From Microglena sp. YARC (Eukaryota > Chlorophyta > Chlorophyceae > Chlamydomonadales > Chlamydomonadaceae), in NCBI GenBank assembly GCA_022414725.1, contig CM039462.1:39567168-39631167 (forward strand): a DNA stretch of 64,000 bases, written 5' to 3'. A program made the translations under genes and the position numbers. Position 1 is the stretch's first letter. Each line of letters starts with the position of its first letter. Shown here piece after piece: positions 42,415 to 55,033 of this stretch. The notes under the pieces were generated by a model. The model did no database searches. It saw only the letters and a program-made list of their open reading frames with translations, and was not told where the DNA came from.

Positions 42415-43280
42415 GCGTACAGGCAGTGGTCCTCTTTATGCTGTTTGCGGTGCCTACCATTGTCCCCGTTGCCATGTTTGCCGCATACCTCTAACTCCCA
42501 CCCCACCCCACCCGACCCCCCTCCCCTACTCACCTAAACTTAGGTAGATGCTAACTTACCCCCCCCCCCCCCCCCCTCCCCCTCCCCCCCTTCATACAGG
42601 CAGTGGTCCTCTTAGTACTGTTTGCAGTGCCTACCATTGTCCCCTTGCCACGTCCGGGGCATACCTCTAACTCTCTCCCCCAACCCCACCGTCCACCCCT
42701 ACTTCCTTAAACTAAGGTTTTTGCTACCCCCCCCCCCCCCCTCCCCCCTGCATACAGGCAGTGGTCCTTTTTATACTGTTTGCTGTGCCTACCATTGTCC
42801 CCGTTGCCACGTTTGGGGCATACCTCTAACTCTCTCCCCCACCCCACCCCACCCCTACTCCCATCAACTTTGGTAGAGGCTAACTTCCTCCCCCAACCCA
42901 TCCCCCTTACCCACCCCCCCACCCCCCTACCCCCCTGCGTACAGGCAGTGGTCCTTTTTATACTGTATGCGGTGCCTACCATTATCTCCCTTGCCACGTT
43001 TGGCGCATACCTCTACCCCCCCCCCCCCCCCCCCCCCCCCTCCCTACTCCCGTCAGCATAAGTACAGGCTAACCCCCCCCCCCCCCCCTCCCCTACTCCC
43101 GTCAGCATAAGTACAGGCTAACCCCCCCCCACCCCTTCATGCAGGCAGTGGTCCTGTTTATACTGTTAGCGGTGCCTACCATTGTCCCTGTTGCCACGTT
43201 TGGCGCATACCTCTACCTGGGCCATGACTTGTCAGCTGCCGAGGCCTTCACAGCACTGGCACTGTTCAACCTGTAACTCC
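42415..43280 (+). repeat. Array of exon 7 acceptors and starts, five degraded copies
   Basis: Copies with ACAGGCAGTGGTCCTNTTTA, TACTGTTTGCGGTGCCTACC and CCATTGTCCC start at about 42421, 42600, 42757, 42945 and 43146. The first four stop after the GGCATACCTCTA point. The fifth runs to CACTGGCACTGTTCAACCTG, nearly the whole exon. Spacers are C runs with CTAAACTTAGGTAGAGGCTAAC. Confidence 0.9.
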
Positions 43281-43284
43281 CCAC

Positions 43285-43800
43285 CCCACCCCACCCCTCC
43301 CCTACTCCCCTAAACTTCGGTTGAGGATAACTTCCTACCCCCCTCCCTCCTACTCCCCTAAACTTAGGTTGAGGATAACTTCCTACCCCCCCCCTCCCTA
43401 CTCCCTAAACTTCGGTTGAGGATAACTTCCTACCCCCCCCCTCCCAACTCCCCTAAACTTCGGTTGAGGATAACTTCCAACCCCCCCCTCCCCTACTCCC
43501 CTAAACTTCGGTTGAGGATAACTTCCTACCCCCCCTCCAACTCCCTAAACTTCGGTTGAGGATAACTTCCAACCCCCCCCTCCCCTACTCCCCTAAACTT
43601 CGGTTGAGGATAACTTCCTACCCCCCCCCCCCCCCTCCCCTACTCCCCTAAACTTCGGTTGAGGATAACTTCCTACCCCCCCCTCCCCTACTCCCCTAAA
43701 CTTCGGTTGAGGATAAATTCCTACACCCCCCCCCTCCCCTACTCCCCTAAACTTCGGTTGAGGATAACTTCCTACCCCCCCCCCCCCCCCTACCCTACCC
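43285..43800. repeat. 45-bp minisatellite before exon 7
   Basis: CCCCTAAACTTCGGTTGAGG with ATAACTTCCTACCCCCCC is repeated about 11 times. Confidence 0.9.
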
Positions 43801-43834
43801 ACCCCCTACCCCTACCCACCCCCCCTGCATGCAG

Positions 43835-43993
43835 GCAGTGGTCCTTTTTATACTGTTTGCGGTGCCTACCATTGTCCCTGTTGCCACGTTTGGCGCATAC
43901 CTCTACCTGGGCCATGACTTGTCAGCTGCTGAGGCCTTCACAGCACTGGCACTGTTCAATGTTCTTCGTTTCCCGCTCTTCGTGCTGCCTCAG
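43835..43993 (+). CDS. ABCC transporter exon 7 (end of TMD1)
   Basis: Exactly 53 codons between TGCATGCAG and GTGGGT. It reads AVVLFILFAVPTIVPVATFG, AYLYLGHDLSAAEAFTALA and LFNVLRFPLFVLPQ. This is the last helix pair of TMD1; the family signature is F.G....G..LTPA.AFTSL.LF..LRFPL..LP. It joins exons 6 and 8 in phase 0. Of the six similar segments (42421-43993) only this one carries the complete exon with both splice sites. Confidence 0.9.
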
Positions 43994-44810
43994 GTGGGTT
44001 GACTAATAAATGTACTGCCTCAGGAGGGTTGACTGATAAACGTACTGCATTCAGGCGCTGTTCAATGTTCTCTGTTTCCCCATCTTTGTACTGCCTCAGG
44101 TGGGTTGACTGATAAACGTACTGCCTCAGGTGGATTAACTGATAAATGTACTGCCTCAGGTGGGTTGACTGATAAACGTACTGCCTCAGGTGGGTTGACT
44201 GATAAATGTACTGCCTCAGGTGGGTTGACTGTTAAACGTACTGCCTCAGGTGGGTTGACTGATAAATGTACTGCCTCAGGTGGGTTGACTGATAAACGTA
44301 CTGCCTCAGGTGGGTTGACTGATAAATGTACTGCCTCAGATGGGTTGACTGTGATATTGTACTGCCTCAGGTGGGTTGACTGTTAAATGTTCTGCCTCAG
44401 GCGCGTTGACTGATAAATGTACTGCCTCAGGTGGGTTGACTGATAAATGTACTGCCTCAGGTGGATTGACTGATAAATGTACTGCCTCAGGAGGGTTGAC
44501 TGATAAACGTACTGCATTCAGGTGCTGTTCAATGTTCTATGTTTCCCCCTCTTTGTACTGCCTCAGCCGGGTTGACTGTTAAATGTACTGCCTCAGGTTG
44601 GTTGACTGAGAAACGCATTGCCTCAGGTGGGTTAACTGATTCATTTACTGCCTCAGTTTTTTATAAACGTACTGCCTCAGCTGGGTTAACTGATAAACGT
44701 ACTGCCTCAGGTGGGTTGGCTGATAACGTACTGCATTCAGGCGCTGTTGAAAGTTCTCCGTTTCCCGCTCTTGTAGTGCCTCAGGTGGGTTGACTGATAA
44801 AAGTACTGCC
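43991..44810 (+). repeat. Array of exon 7 end plus donor, unit 29-30 bp, over 20 copies
   Basis: CTGCCTCAGGTGGGTTGACT with GATAAACGTA is repeated from the exon 7 donor to about 44810. Longer copies also include the exon sequence CTGTTCAATGTTC...GTTTCCC at 44055, 44520 and 44745. Most copies keep CAG|GTGGGT. Confidence 0.95.
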
Positions 44811-44819
44811 TCCAGTGCA

Positions 44820-45840
44820 CTTACTACATACTTTAAGCCGAGGGGGGGGCAAGAAAAAAGATTTCTTACCTCATGTTCGATATGGATAGAGAAGCGCAAG
44901 CAATATTCGATACAAAAAAAATAGTGTCGATACACCCACAGGCGGCCGAGAGGGGGGGGGGGGGGGGGGGGGGAGTGGGTCCGACCGTTTTCCCAACTTT
45001 ATTTGTATTTCGTGTAACTTTCTTGCCAGTGCGAATTTTTGAGCGTTAAGGGCACCATCGAAAATGGATCGACGAGACGAGTACAAATCTGCAACCGTTA
45101 GTCTGTTACACCCAGTGTGTAATTGGTGGGTGCCCTGAAAGGCACATCCAGGCTGGACGCCAGGCTGGATGCCAGGCTGGACGTCACCTACACCTTGGCG
45201 CCCAGTGTCGCGCGAGCAGCAGTTAGGCTGAAAATTGCGCGTTTGTATGCGCATTCTGAATTCTGGTCCCTGATGAGGTTCCTAAAGCAGTCGAGCCTGG
45301 GGTCTAGCCCTCCCCCACACACCACCGCCACCACCACCACCACACACGCTCACCCTCCTCACACACACACCACACACACACACACCATCACCCCCACCCA
45401 CCCCCACCACACCTGAGCAGACCCTCAGGCTCCAGAATACAATTTGAGTCAATTAAACCATGATAATGATGATGATAATGATAGATAGACAGATAAATAA
45501 CGCCTTCAGTCCTTTTCATACCTGGGTGATCTCCTCCAAGGGCGCGGACTCCTGAGCTACCCAAGAAAGTTGTAAAAATACTCAAAACTGAATAACTTTG
45601 TCCAAACTTGATATTTTTTATTTTGTGTTGTATGTTTGGAAAGGCCTTGACGAGATGATGCTCATGGACCCCCCTTACACTATGTTTTACTGTCTGGGTG
45701 TCCAGATATGAAGCCTCGGGGGGGGGGGGGGGGGGGGGGGGGGGGGAGGGGGTGAAAAATACAATTTCCAAACATGCGGTCTGCAAACTTTATTCCTGCC
45801 CCCCCCCTCGCTTTAAGCGGTAATGTGCTGATTCTGGCAC
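44820..45840. other. ABCC intron 7, moderate complexity with G/C homopolymers
   Basis: A 15-bp CCAGGCTGGACG repeat lies at 45148-45183, CACACAC/CCACC tracts at 45320-45412, and G runs at about 44950-44973 and 45719-45746. Sequence between 45040 and 45300 and between 45480 and 45710 is not repetitive but shows no recognised gene. Confidence 0.4.
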
Positions 45841-45844
45841 GTTG

Positions 45845-46300
45845 CAGATTTTCGAATTGTACTCTAATGCGCGTGTATGTCCTGTACAGTCACCGTCCCC
45901 GCAATCTTACTAAACACTGGAACTGTATTTATTGTATATTGTTGCATATCATCCAATTGTGGACTATTGCGCGTTTATCAGTTACCCGCTTCCAAGAGTT
46001 TTTGTTGTATTCATGTTGCAGATCATCTAATCGTGGACTAATGCGCGAGTATCTATTACCCGCCCCCAAGAGTTCCTGTCCTCTGAGGACTTGTTGTCTT
46101 CTTGTTCCAAAGCATCAAATTATGGACTCCTGTGCGTTTATCTCCTGTACATTCATCATCTTTGCATTCTTACTAAACACTGTCACTGTTTTATTGTCCA
46201 TTGTTGCAGATTATTCAATTGTGGACTAATGCGCGTGTATCTCCTATGCGTTCATCATCTTTGCATTCTTACTAAACACTGTCACTGTTTTATTGTACAT
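45845..46300 (+). repeat. Degraded copies of exon 8 start
   Basis: TTGCAGAT followed by TGTGGACTAATGCGCG(T)GTAT recurs at about 45843, 45945, 46017 and 46209. The 46017 copy extends to GAGTTCCTGTCCTCTGAGGA. Between them CTTACTAAACACTGTCACTG repeats. Confidence 0.85.
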
Positions 46301-46308
46301 TGTTGCAG

Positions 46309-46584
46309 ATTATTCAATTGTGGACTAATGCGCGTGTATCCGTTACCCGCCTACAAGAGTTCTTGTCCTCTGAGGACCTGGAGGAGACGCCCCCCACACC
46401 GGCCGCCAAGCCTGGGGAGACTGCTATCAGTGTGCAAGGTGACTTTGCATGGGAGATCAACCGCCCCCCCATACTGACGGACGTTAACCTTGAAGTCCCT
46501 GCTGGATCCCTGGTGGTGGTGGTTGGCTCCACAGGCTCGGGGAAGAGCTCTCTGTTGGCATCTATGCTTGGTCAGATGCAGCAG
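46309..46584 (+). CDS. ABCC transporter exon 8 (NBD1 start, Walker A)
   Basis: 92 codons from GTTGCAG to a GTGAGA donor. The N-terminal part, IIQLWTNARVSVTRLQEFL, is the conserved end of TMD1. It is followed by a variable loop and the NBD1 start: GDFAWE (aromatic A-loop), LTDVNLEVPAGSLVVVVGS and the Walker A/P-loop GSTGSGKSS at 46525-46551, then LLASMLGQ. The matching plant segment is LSNINLD.P.GSLVAVVGSTGEGK. This domain binds ATP on the cytosolic face. Phase 0 on both sides. Confidence 0.92.
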
Positions 46585-47185
46585 GTGAGACCACCCCACC
46601 TACCTCCACCCCACCTACCTCCACCCCACCTACCTCCACCCCACCTACTGCACCCACCTACCTCCACCCCACCTACCTCCACCCCACCTACCTGCACCCC
46701 ACCTACCTCCACCACACCTACCTGCACCCACCTACCTCCACCAACACCTACCTCCACCAAACTACCTCCACCAAACCTACCTCCACCACACCTACCTCCA
46801 CCCCACCAAGCCCACCTACCTGCACCCCACCGTACCTCCATCCCACCTACCTCCACCCACCTACCTCCACCCCACCTACCTGCACCCCACCTACCTCCAC
46901 CCCACCTACCTGCACCCCACCTACCTCCACCACACCTACCTGCACCACACCTACCTCCACCACACCTACCTCCACCACACCTACCTCCACCACACCTACC
47001 TCCACCACTCCTACCTCCACCCCACCAAGCCCACCTACCTGACCCACCCCACCTACCCATCCCACCTACCTCCACCCCACCGAGCCCACCTACCTGCACC
47101 CCACCTTACCTGCACCCCACCTACCTCCACCCCACCTACATCCACCCCACCCCATCTACGTCCACCCCACCCCACCCCCCCTACC
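46585..47185. repeat. CCACCTACCT minisatellite in ABCC intron 8
   Basis: About 600 bases of ACCCCACCTACCTCCACC variants, the same motif as 16510-18500. It starts immediately after the exon 8 donor. Two degraded copies of the exon 8 end plus donor follow: CAGATGCAGCAAGTGAG (47192) and GGTCAAACGCAGCAGGTGAG (47306). Confidence 0.9.
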
Positions 47186-47454
47186 TCAGGTCAGATGCAG
47201 CAAGTGAGTCAACTTGGCTAAGTAAACACACACATACACACACACAATACACACACATGCACACTTGCACATACCACGCACATACACGTAGAGCAAGCAT
47301 GCTTGGTCAAACGCAGCAGGTGAGACAACTTGGCTAAGTACACGCACGCAAACACACACATGCACATAATGCACACACATACACACATGCACATACCACG
47401 TACAAACAAACAGAGGCCGCCTCCAACCCCAACACCAACCCACACCCAACTCTT

Positions 47455-47960
47455 CATGTCCCTAGGTGAACGACCCCCCTTCAAGCTGCCAACATCAAAT
47501 CACCCACCCAAGCCGAAACCACCACACCAGCACCAACCCCAACCCTTCATGTCCCTGGGTGTACGGCCCCTCCCCCAAGCTGCGTGGCAAAGTCGCCTTT
47601 GTTCCCCAGGCCGCCTTCATCATTAACACCAACACCAACACTAACACCAACTCCACCCCACCTAAACCGAAACCCACCAACACCAGCACCAACACCAACC
47701 CTCAACCCTTCATGTCCCTAGGTGAACGGCCCCTTCCCCAAGCTGCCAACACCAGCATCAACCCACCCAAACCGAAACCCACCAACACCAGCACCAACCC
47801 CAACCCACCCCAACCCAGGTCAACGGCCCCTCTCCCAAGCTGCCAACACCACCCCACCTGAACCGAAACCCACCGGCACCAGCACCAACACCGACCCTCA
47901 ACCCTTCATGTCCCTAGGTGAACGGCTCCTCCCCCAAGCTGCGTGGCAAGGTCACCTCAA
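47455..47960 (+). repeat. Degraded copies of exon 9 start
   Basis: ATGTCCCTAGGTGAACGGCC or similar with CCCAAGCTG occurs at 47455, 47553, 47716, 47815 and 47916. The copy at 47560-47625 extends to GTCGCCTTTGTTCCCCAGGC and CGCCTTCATCATTAAC. Spacers are CCAACACCAACACC and AACCGAAACCCACC. Confidence 0.85.
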
Positions 47961-48104
47961 CCCACCAAACCCACCAACACCAACCCACCAACCCACCAAA
48001 ACCAACAAACCAATCCACCAAACCACCAACCCACCATGACCACCAAAGCCACCAAAACCAACCCACCAAAACCATCAACACCTGCCCCAACCCAACCAAC
48101 CTAG

Positions 48105-48300
48105 GTGTATGGCCCCTCCCCAAGCTGGCGTGGCAAGGTGGCATTTGTTCCCCAGGCTGCCTTCATCATCAACGCCACTGTCAGAGATAACATCTTGTTT
48201 GGTCTGCCCTATGATGCGGAGCGCTACCAGGCAGCAGTCGTGGCCTCTTGCCTAGACAGCGACTTCTTGCTGTTACCTGGTGGTGACTTGACAGAGCTAG
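48105..48300 (+). CDS. ABCC transporter exon 9 (NBD1, Q-loop region)
   Basis: From CAACCTAG to a GTGAGT donor. It reads RGKVAFVPQAAFIINATVRD, NILFGLPYDAERYQAAV, VASCLDSDFLLLPGGDLTEL. VPQ gives the Q-loop glutamine that couples ATP binding to the membrane domain. The family form is [20 protein letters not shown], then LLPGGDLTEIG. The first codons (VYGPSPSWRGK) appear to contain two compensating indels relative to the copies (VNGP.PKLRGK). It ends in phase 1 and joins exon 10 as [12 protein letters not shown]. Confidence 0.9.
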
Positions 48301-49450
48301 GTGAGTTGGTGATGCTGTTGCTGTTTCTGTTGCTGTTGCTGCTGGTGTTTCTGTTGCTGTTGCTGCTGGTGTTGGTGTTGGTGTTGGTGTTGACGGTGAC
48401 TTGTTGCTGCTACCTGGACGGATCATGACAGAGCTGGGTGAGTTGGTGTTGATTTTGGTGTTGGTGTTGACTGCGACTTCTTGCTGCTACCTGGAGGTGA
48501 CTTGACAGAGCTGGGTAAGTTGGTGTTGGTGCTGGTGTTGGTGTTACTGCTGGTGTTGGTGTTGGTGTTGACGGTGACTTGTTGCTGCTACCTGGACGGA
48601 TCATGACATAGCTGGGTGAGTTGGTGTTGATTTTGGTGTTGGTGTTGACAGCGACTCCATGCCGCTACCTGGAGGTGACTTAACAGAGTTAGGTGAGTTT
48701 CTTCAATCTGCCATGCTTACCTAACTTGCAGTCGTGGCCTCTTGCCTTGACAGCAACTTCTTGCTGCTTCCTGGAGGTGACATGACAGAGTTGGGTGAGT
48801 TTTTTGTTTGTGATGGTGTTGGTGTTGACAGCGACTTCTTGCTGTTACCTGGAAGGGACATGACAGAGTTGGGTGAGTTGCTTCAAACTGTCATGCTTAC
48901 CTAACTTGCAGTCGTGGCCTCTTGCCTCGACAGCGACTTCTTGCTGCTTCCTGGAGGTGACTTGACAGAGCTGGGTAAGTTGGTGTTGGCGTTGCTGTTG
49001 CTGTGACTGCTGGTATTGGTGTTGGTGTTGACGGTGACTTGTTGCTGCTACCTGGACGGAACATGATAGAGCTGGGTGAGTTTGTGTTGATGTTGGTGTT
49101 GGCGTTGATAGCGACTTCTTGATGCTTCCTGGAGGTGACTTGACAGAGTTGGGTGAGTTGCTTTAAACTGTCATGCTTACCTAACTTGCAGTCGTGGCCT
49201 CTTGCCTTGACAGCGACTTCTTGCTGCTTCCTGGAGGTGTCTTGACAGAGTTGGGTGAGTTTTTTGTTGGTGTTGGTGTTGGTGTTGGTGACAGCGACTT
49301 CTTGCTGCTTCCTGGAGGTGACTTGACAGAGTTGGGTGAGTTGGTGTTGGTGTTGGCAGCGAATCGACAGCGACTCTTTGCTGCTACCTGGAGGTGACAA
49401 GGCAGAGCTGGGCGAGTTGGTGTTGGTGTTGGTGTTGACAGCGACTTCAC
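48300..49450 (+). repeat. Array of exon 9 end plus donor, about 12 copies
   Basis: Copies of GACTTCTTGCTGCTACCTGG with AGGTGACTTGACAGAGCTGG and GTGAGTTGGTGTTG are spread over 1.15 kb. The longest (48728, 48908, 49195) begin at GTCGTGGCCTCTTGCC. Spacers are GTTGGTGTTGGTG/CTGTTGCTG microsatellites. Nearly all keep GG|GTGAGT or GGTAAGT. Confidence 0.9.
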
Positions 49451-49554
49451 TGAACATAGTCATGCGAACAATTTAGTTATGGCTTCAACAAAAACATTAT
49501 ACAAACGAGTAAGTACACAAATGTCCCACCCACCCACCCACCTGCCCACCTGCC

Positions 49555-51170
<1,616 letters not shown>

Positions 51171-51217
51171 CCTGTTCATACCTCACCTGATTCTAAATCT
51201 TTGTGTGCTCTTAATAC

Positions 51218-52318
51218 AGGGGGGCACTGGCAGACATGACAGTGCTGCTCGCCACGTACCAGCTCAACTTTGTGCATGCAACGAATCTTGTCCTGTTTAT
51301 ATGTCGCCTGATTCTAAACCTTTGCGTGCTATGAATGTAGGGAGGCGCTGGCAAGTAAAATAGTGGAGCTCGCCTCCGACCAGATCAATTGTGTGCAGGC
51401 CTCGGACCTTATCATGTCCACGTCTTGCCTGATTCTAAACCTTTGCATGCTTTGGATCACTGGATGCAGGGGGCGCTAGCAAGCAAGCTGTGGTGCTGGC
51501 CACCAACCAGCTCAACTGTGTGCATGCCTCGGACCTTATCCTGTTCATGTCCGGCCTGATTCTACACCTTAGCATGCTCTGGATCACTGGATGCAGAGGG
51601 CGCTGGCAGGCAAGACAGGGGTCCCACCACAACTAGCTCTACTTTGTGCATGCTCTGGACCTTATCCTGTTCATGTGTCGCCTGATTCTACACCTTAGCA
51701 TGCTCTGGATGTAGGGGGGCGCTGGCAGACAAGACAGTGGTGCTAGCCACCAACCAGCTCAACTATGTGCATGCCTCGGACCTGATCCTACTCACATCTT
51801 ACCTGCTTATAAACCTTTGTGCTTGACGATAGTGGAGCTCGCCTCGAACCAGCTGTATTTTGTGCGGGCCTCAGACCTTATCCTGTTCATGTCCGGCCTC
51901 ATTCTGCACGTTTGCATGCTCTGAATGTAGGGGGGCGCTGGCAGACAAGACAGTGGTGCTCGCCACCAACCAGCTCAACTTTGGGCATGCCTCGGACCTT
52001 ATACTGTTCATGTCTCAACTGGTTCTACACCTTTGCATGCTCTGAATGTAGGGGGGCGCTGGCCGACAAGACAGTGGTGCTCGCCACGTACCAGCTCAAC
52101 TTTGTGCAGGACTCGGACCTTATCCAGTCCATGTGTCGCCTGATTCTAAACCTGTGTATACTCACCTGATTATAAACATTTGCTTGCTCTGGATGCAGGG
52201 GGGCGCTGGCAGACGAGACAGTGGTGCTGGCCACCAACCAGCTCAACTTTGTGCAGGCCTCGGACCTTATCCTATTCATATCTCACCTGATTCTAACCCT
52301 TTGCCTGCTCTGGATGTA
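51218..52318 (+). repeat. Array of exon 11 start copies, unit about 120 bp, 9 copies
   Basis: ATGTAGGGGGGCGCTGGCAG with ACAAGACAGTGGTGCTNGCC and ACCAACCAGCTCAACTTTGT begins near 51220, 51340, 51470, 51597, 51716, 51830 (partial), 51930, 52051 and 52199. Most also contain CCTTATCCTGTTCATGTC, after which each turns into the intron sequence CTGATTCTAAACCTTTGC. Confidence 0.95.
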
Positions 52319-52319
52319 G

Positions 52320-52695
52320 GGGGGCGCTGGCAGACAAGACAGTGGTCCTGGCCACCAACCAGCTGAACTTTGTGCAGGCTTCGGACCTGATCCTGTTCAT
52401 GTCTCAGCCTGGGGGCATCCTAGAGCGCGGCAGCTTCAACGAACTCACAGCCCAAGGCGGGGCCTTTGTGACCATGATGCAAGAAGTCCAGCTGGAAGGT
52501 GACGAAGAGGTGGCACCAGTATCGACAGAGGAGAGTGAATCTTCTCTTAAGGGCGTAGACAAGGGGGAAGCAGAGGTCGAGGGCAAGGCAGCTCCAAGCT
52601 CTCCTTCCCCTTCCTCTCCCCCTCCTGAACCCGCGGCACCGGCGCGTCAGGTTGCTAAACCTGGACCCATTGTTGCTGCTGCCACTACCAACAAG
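52320..52695 (+). CDS. ABCC transporter exon 11 (end of NBD1, linker L1)
   Basis: From GGATGTAG to a GTAACC donor. It reads GALADKTVVLATNQLNFVQA, SDLILFMSQPGGILERGSF and NELTAQGGAFVTMMQEV, then an acidic, proline-rich linker (DEEVAPVSTEES...PSSPSPSSPPPEPA). TNQLNF occupies the H-loop (switch) position with Asn in place of His. Plant ABCC1/2 proteins have the same TNQLHF, so this is a family trait and not damage. It joins exon 10 as VI|RGALAD and exon 12 in phase. It is the last of ten similar segments and the only one that continues past FMS. Confidence 0.92.
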
Positions 52696-52704
52696 GTAAC
52701 CTTG

Positions 52705-52773
52705 TTTAAATGTATGTATGTTGTACTAGTACGGTAGCCCGTGTGGCCGGTGGCCACATCTACTCTCACGAAG

Positions 52774-52810
<37 letters not shown>

Positions 52811-54285
52811 ATCATAGTACGGTGCCGTTTGGCCTTTGGCCACACCTATTTGGGGCTGGCTACATAATGGTTAACACTTGAAGCCCCCACCCATTCACAC
52901 ACCACCACCACCAAACCATTATCCGCCCCCCTCCCCCCTTCCCTCCGTTGGCCACACCTGTTTTGGACTGGGTTGCAAAACGGTTTTCTCTGCAGTACAT
53001 GCGACTTAAAACATTGACGGACGCATATCCCTTGCGATGGTCTCCCTTGTGCACCCACAAGCACACAAACACCACCGTACTCCCCCCCCTAGTTATCTCC
53101 ACCCCCCACCCAACCATGTACCCCCGCCCACAAACATACTCCCTTACTCTTCCTGACATATTTTTCCTGACTCCATCCCTTCCCCCACCCCAGCCATCCC
53201 ACCAGCCCCTACCCTCTCCCCACTCTCATCCCTCCCCTCCCTCCTACACGCACCCACCAGCACACACATACTCCACATCTGCCCCCCTCCACTTCAGCTG
53301 TGGGCTTTGCCATAGCATGAAAGGCAAACGGGACGATGAGCATCGACAACGTTTGCGCATCATCCGACTCCGCTAAAAGCATCGGACCTGCTTCCCTGCC
53401 ACCTCAGCTGTGATCGATAGTCGACCCCACTGAAAAGGCTGAACCTGCGCAATCGCAACTGTATATAACTAAAGCTTCTTCTTAGCGAGCATGTATTCAG
53501 TTCGGCGGAAGAACAATCCTGTTCACCGCAACTGCGCCCGAAGTCAACTCGATCTGGGACTTGGAAACATCGCTAGGTTCATCCATTCAACTTTGCCGCG
53601 TGCTCGCTATAGCACAACGCACAGCGACGACATGTTTCTCGATGCAGTGGGAAGAAGTTACAGTCAAGTTGCTGATTTTAGATGTTCGGTCAAGTTAGGG
53701 CGTGAATGCTCAGCGAGATTTTTCATTCGGTAAACTTTGATGCGTACTTGCTATGGCACAATGCGGTGCGACATGTTTCTCAATACAGTGGGAAGAATTT
53801 GCAGTCAAGTTTGTGACATGGGATGGATGCGATTCGGACATTTCTGACAGGTCCGCTGACTCACCACGTCACCTCCCGTTGTGCGCAGCGACAGGTCTCT
53901 TGACGCAAGGGAAAGGTCTTGCAGAGATGCAGGGGGAAAAGCTTGTAGGAAGACGAACTGTAGCGCTACCGAAATCAGGTGGATGAACTCAGGCGGGAAA
54001 AGGAGAAATCGGGTAGAATACGCAGGAGGCTAAGGTTGCATAAGGCAGAATTCGCAGGAGGCCAATCAGGCAGAAGTTGAAGCAGGAGGGATCAAAAGCG
54101 TGAATTGGCTGAGCGTGAATTGGCTGGGCGGGAAATGGCTGGGCGGGAAGTCGGTTAAGTCGGTTACGCGATGACACCACCACGACCACCACGACCACGA
54201 CCATGATTTCTTTATATATATATGTACGTATGTATGTATGTATGTATGTATGTATGTATGTATGTATGTATGTATGTATGTATGT
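52705..54285 (+). repeat. Long intron 11 unit A (TACTAGTAC...GTGTGGCC)
   Basis: It opens with ATGTATGTATGTTGTACTAG followed by TACGGTAGCCCGTGTGGCC, then a C run of about 43 (52768-52810). It shares CTTCAGCTGTGGGC with unit C. It contains a duplication of about 170 bp around ATGTTTCTCGATGCAGTGGG (53630 and 53772) and ends in (ATGT)n at 54220-54290. No gene is recognised. Confidence 0.5.
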
Positions 54286-55033
54286 ACTAGTACATTGCCC
54301 GTGTGGCCGAGGCCACCCGCCACACCACCCACCCTGGTCCTGGGTCTTGTTCTGGCCTGGGTTACATAACGTGCATCGCCCTTGAACGTACACCCTCCCC
54401 CCCCCCCCCCCCCCCTTACTCACATGCACACATTTAAGATATGTCCCCCTTTGCAAAATATCTAACACATGCCCACTTCCTTTCCTTACTACAAATATAC
54501 CCCCCACCCTCACCCCAGCCCCCAGGACCTGGGTAACATATCGGGTTACGTCCTTGTATGTACCCCCCCTACCCAGATGTATCACACACAAACCATTCCA
54601 ACTCAACCCAAGCCAGACCCACAGCCTCCACACATTTCTGAATCCCTCCTTGCCCCTCACCCCACCCCATGTACACACTTTCGCTTTCTTCCCCCTCCCC
54701 TCGCCCTAAGCATCCCCACCCTTGGTGGGTCAACCTGCAGCTGTTGCTTTGACCAGGAGGTTTCAGCCAGTCTTTTATCGCAACATGCTAAGCAACCAAT
54801 GTATCATTGCTTTAAATAATGAAAAGAGATTGGATGAGGGGTGCAAGGGCCATATCGCGATTATATGGTAGAAATCTTCGACTTCCATCCGATCAACACC
54901 TGCTGAATCAAAAATCGGAGCGCCCTGCTTAACGATCATCGATACAATGAAAAGAGATTGCATACCGTAGAAAATGTTAGGGTTCCCGAATAATTGTCGT
55001 TTTTGCCCCCCCCGCGAACCTGCATTCGCGATG

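Noticed and set aside
46572..47099. Gly/Val/Glu-rich minus-strand frame opposite the Walker A intron
   Set aside because: Antisense of the CCACCTACCT minisatellite.
54203..54290. Poly (Tyr-Val-Cys-Met) peptides
   Set aside because: Translation of the ATGT microsatellite, repeated at 57003 and 58175.
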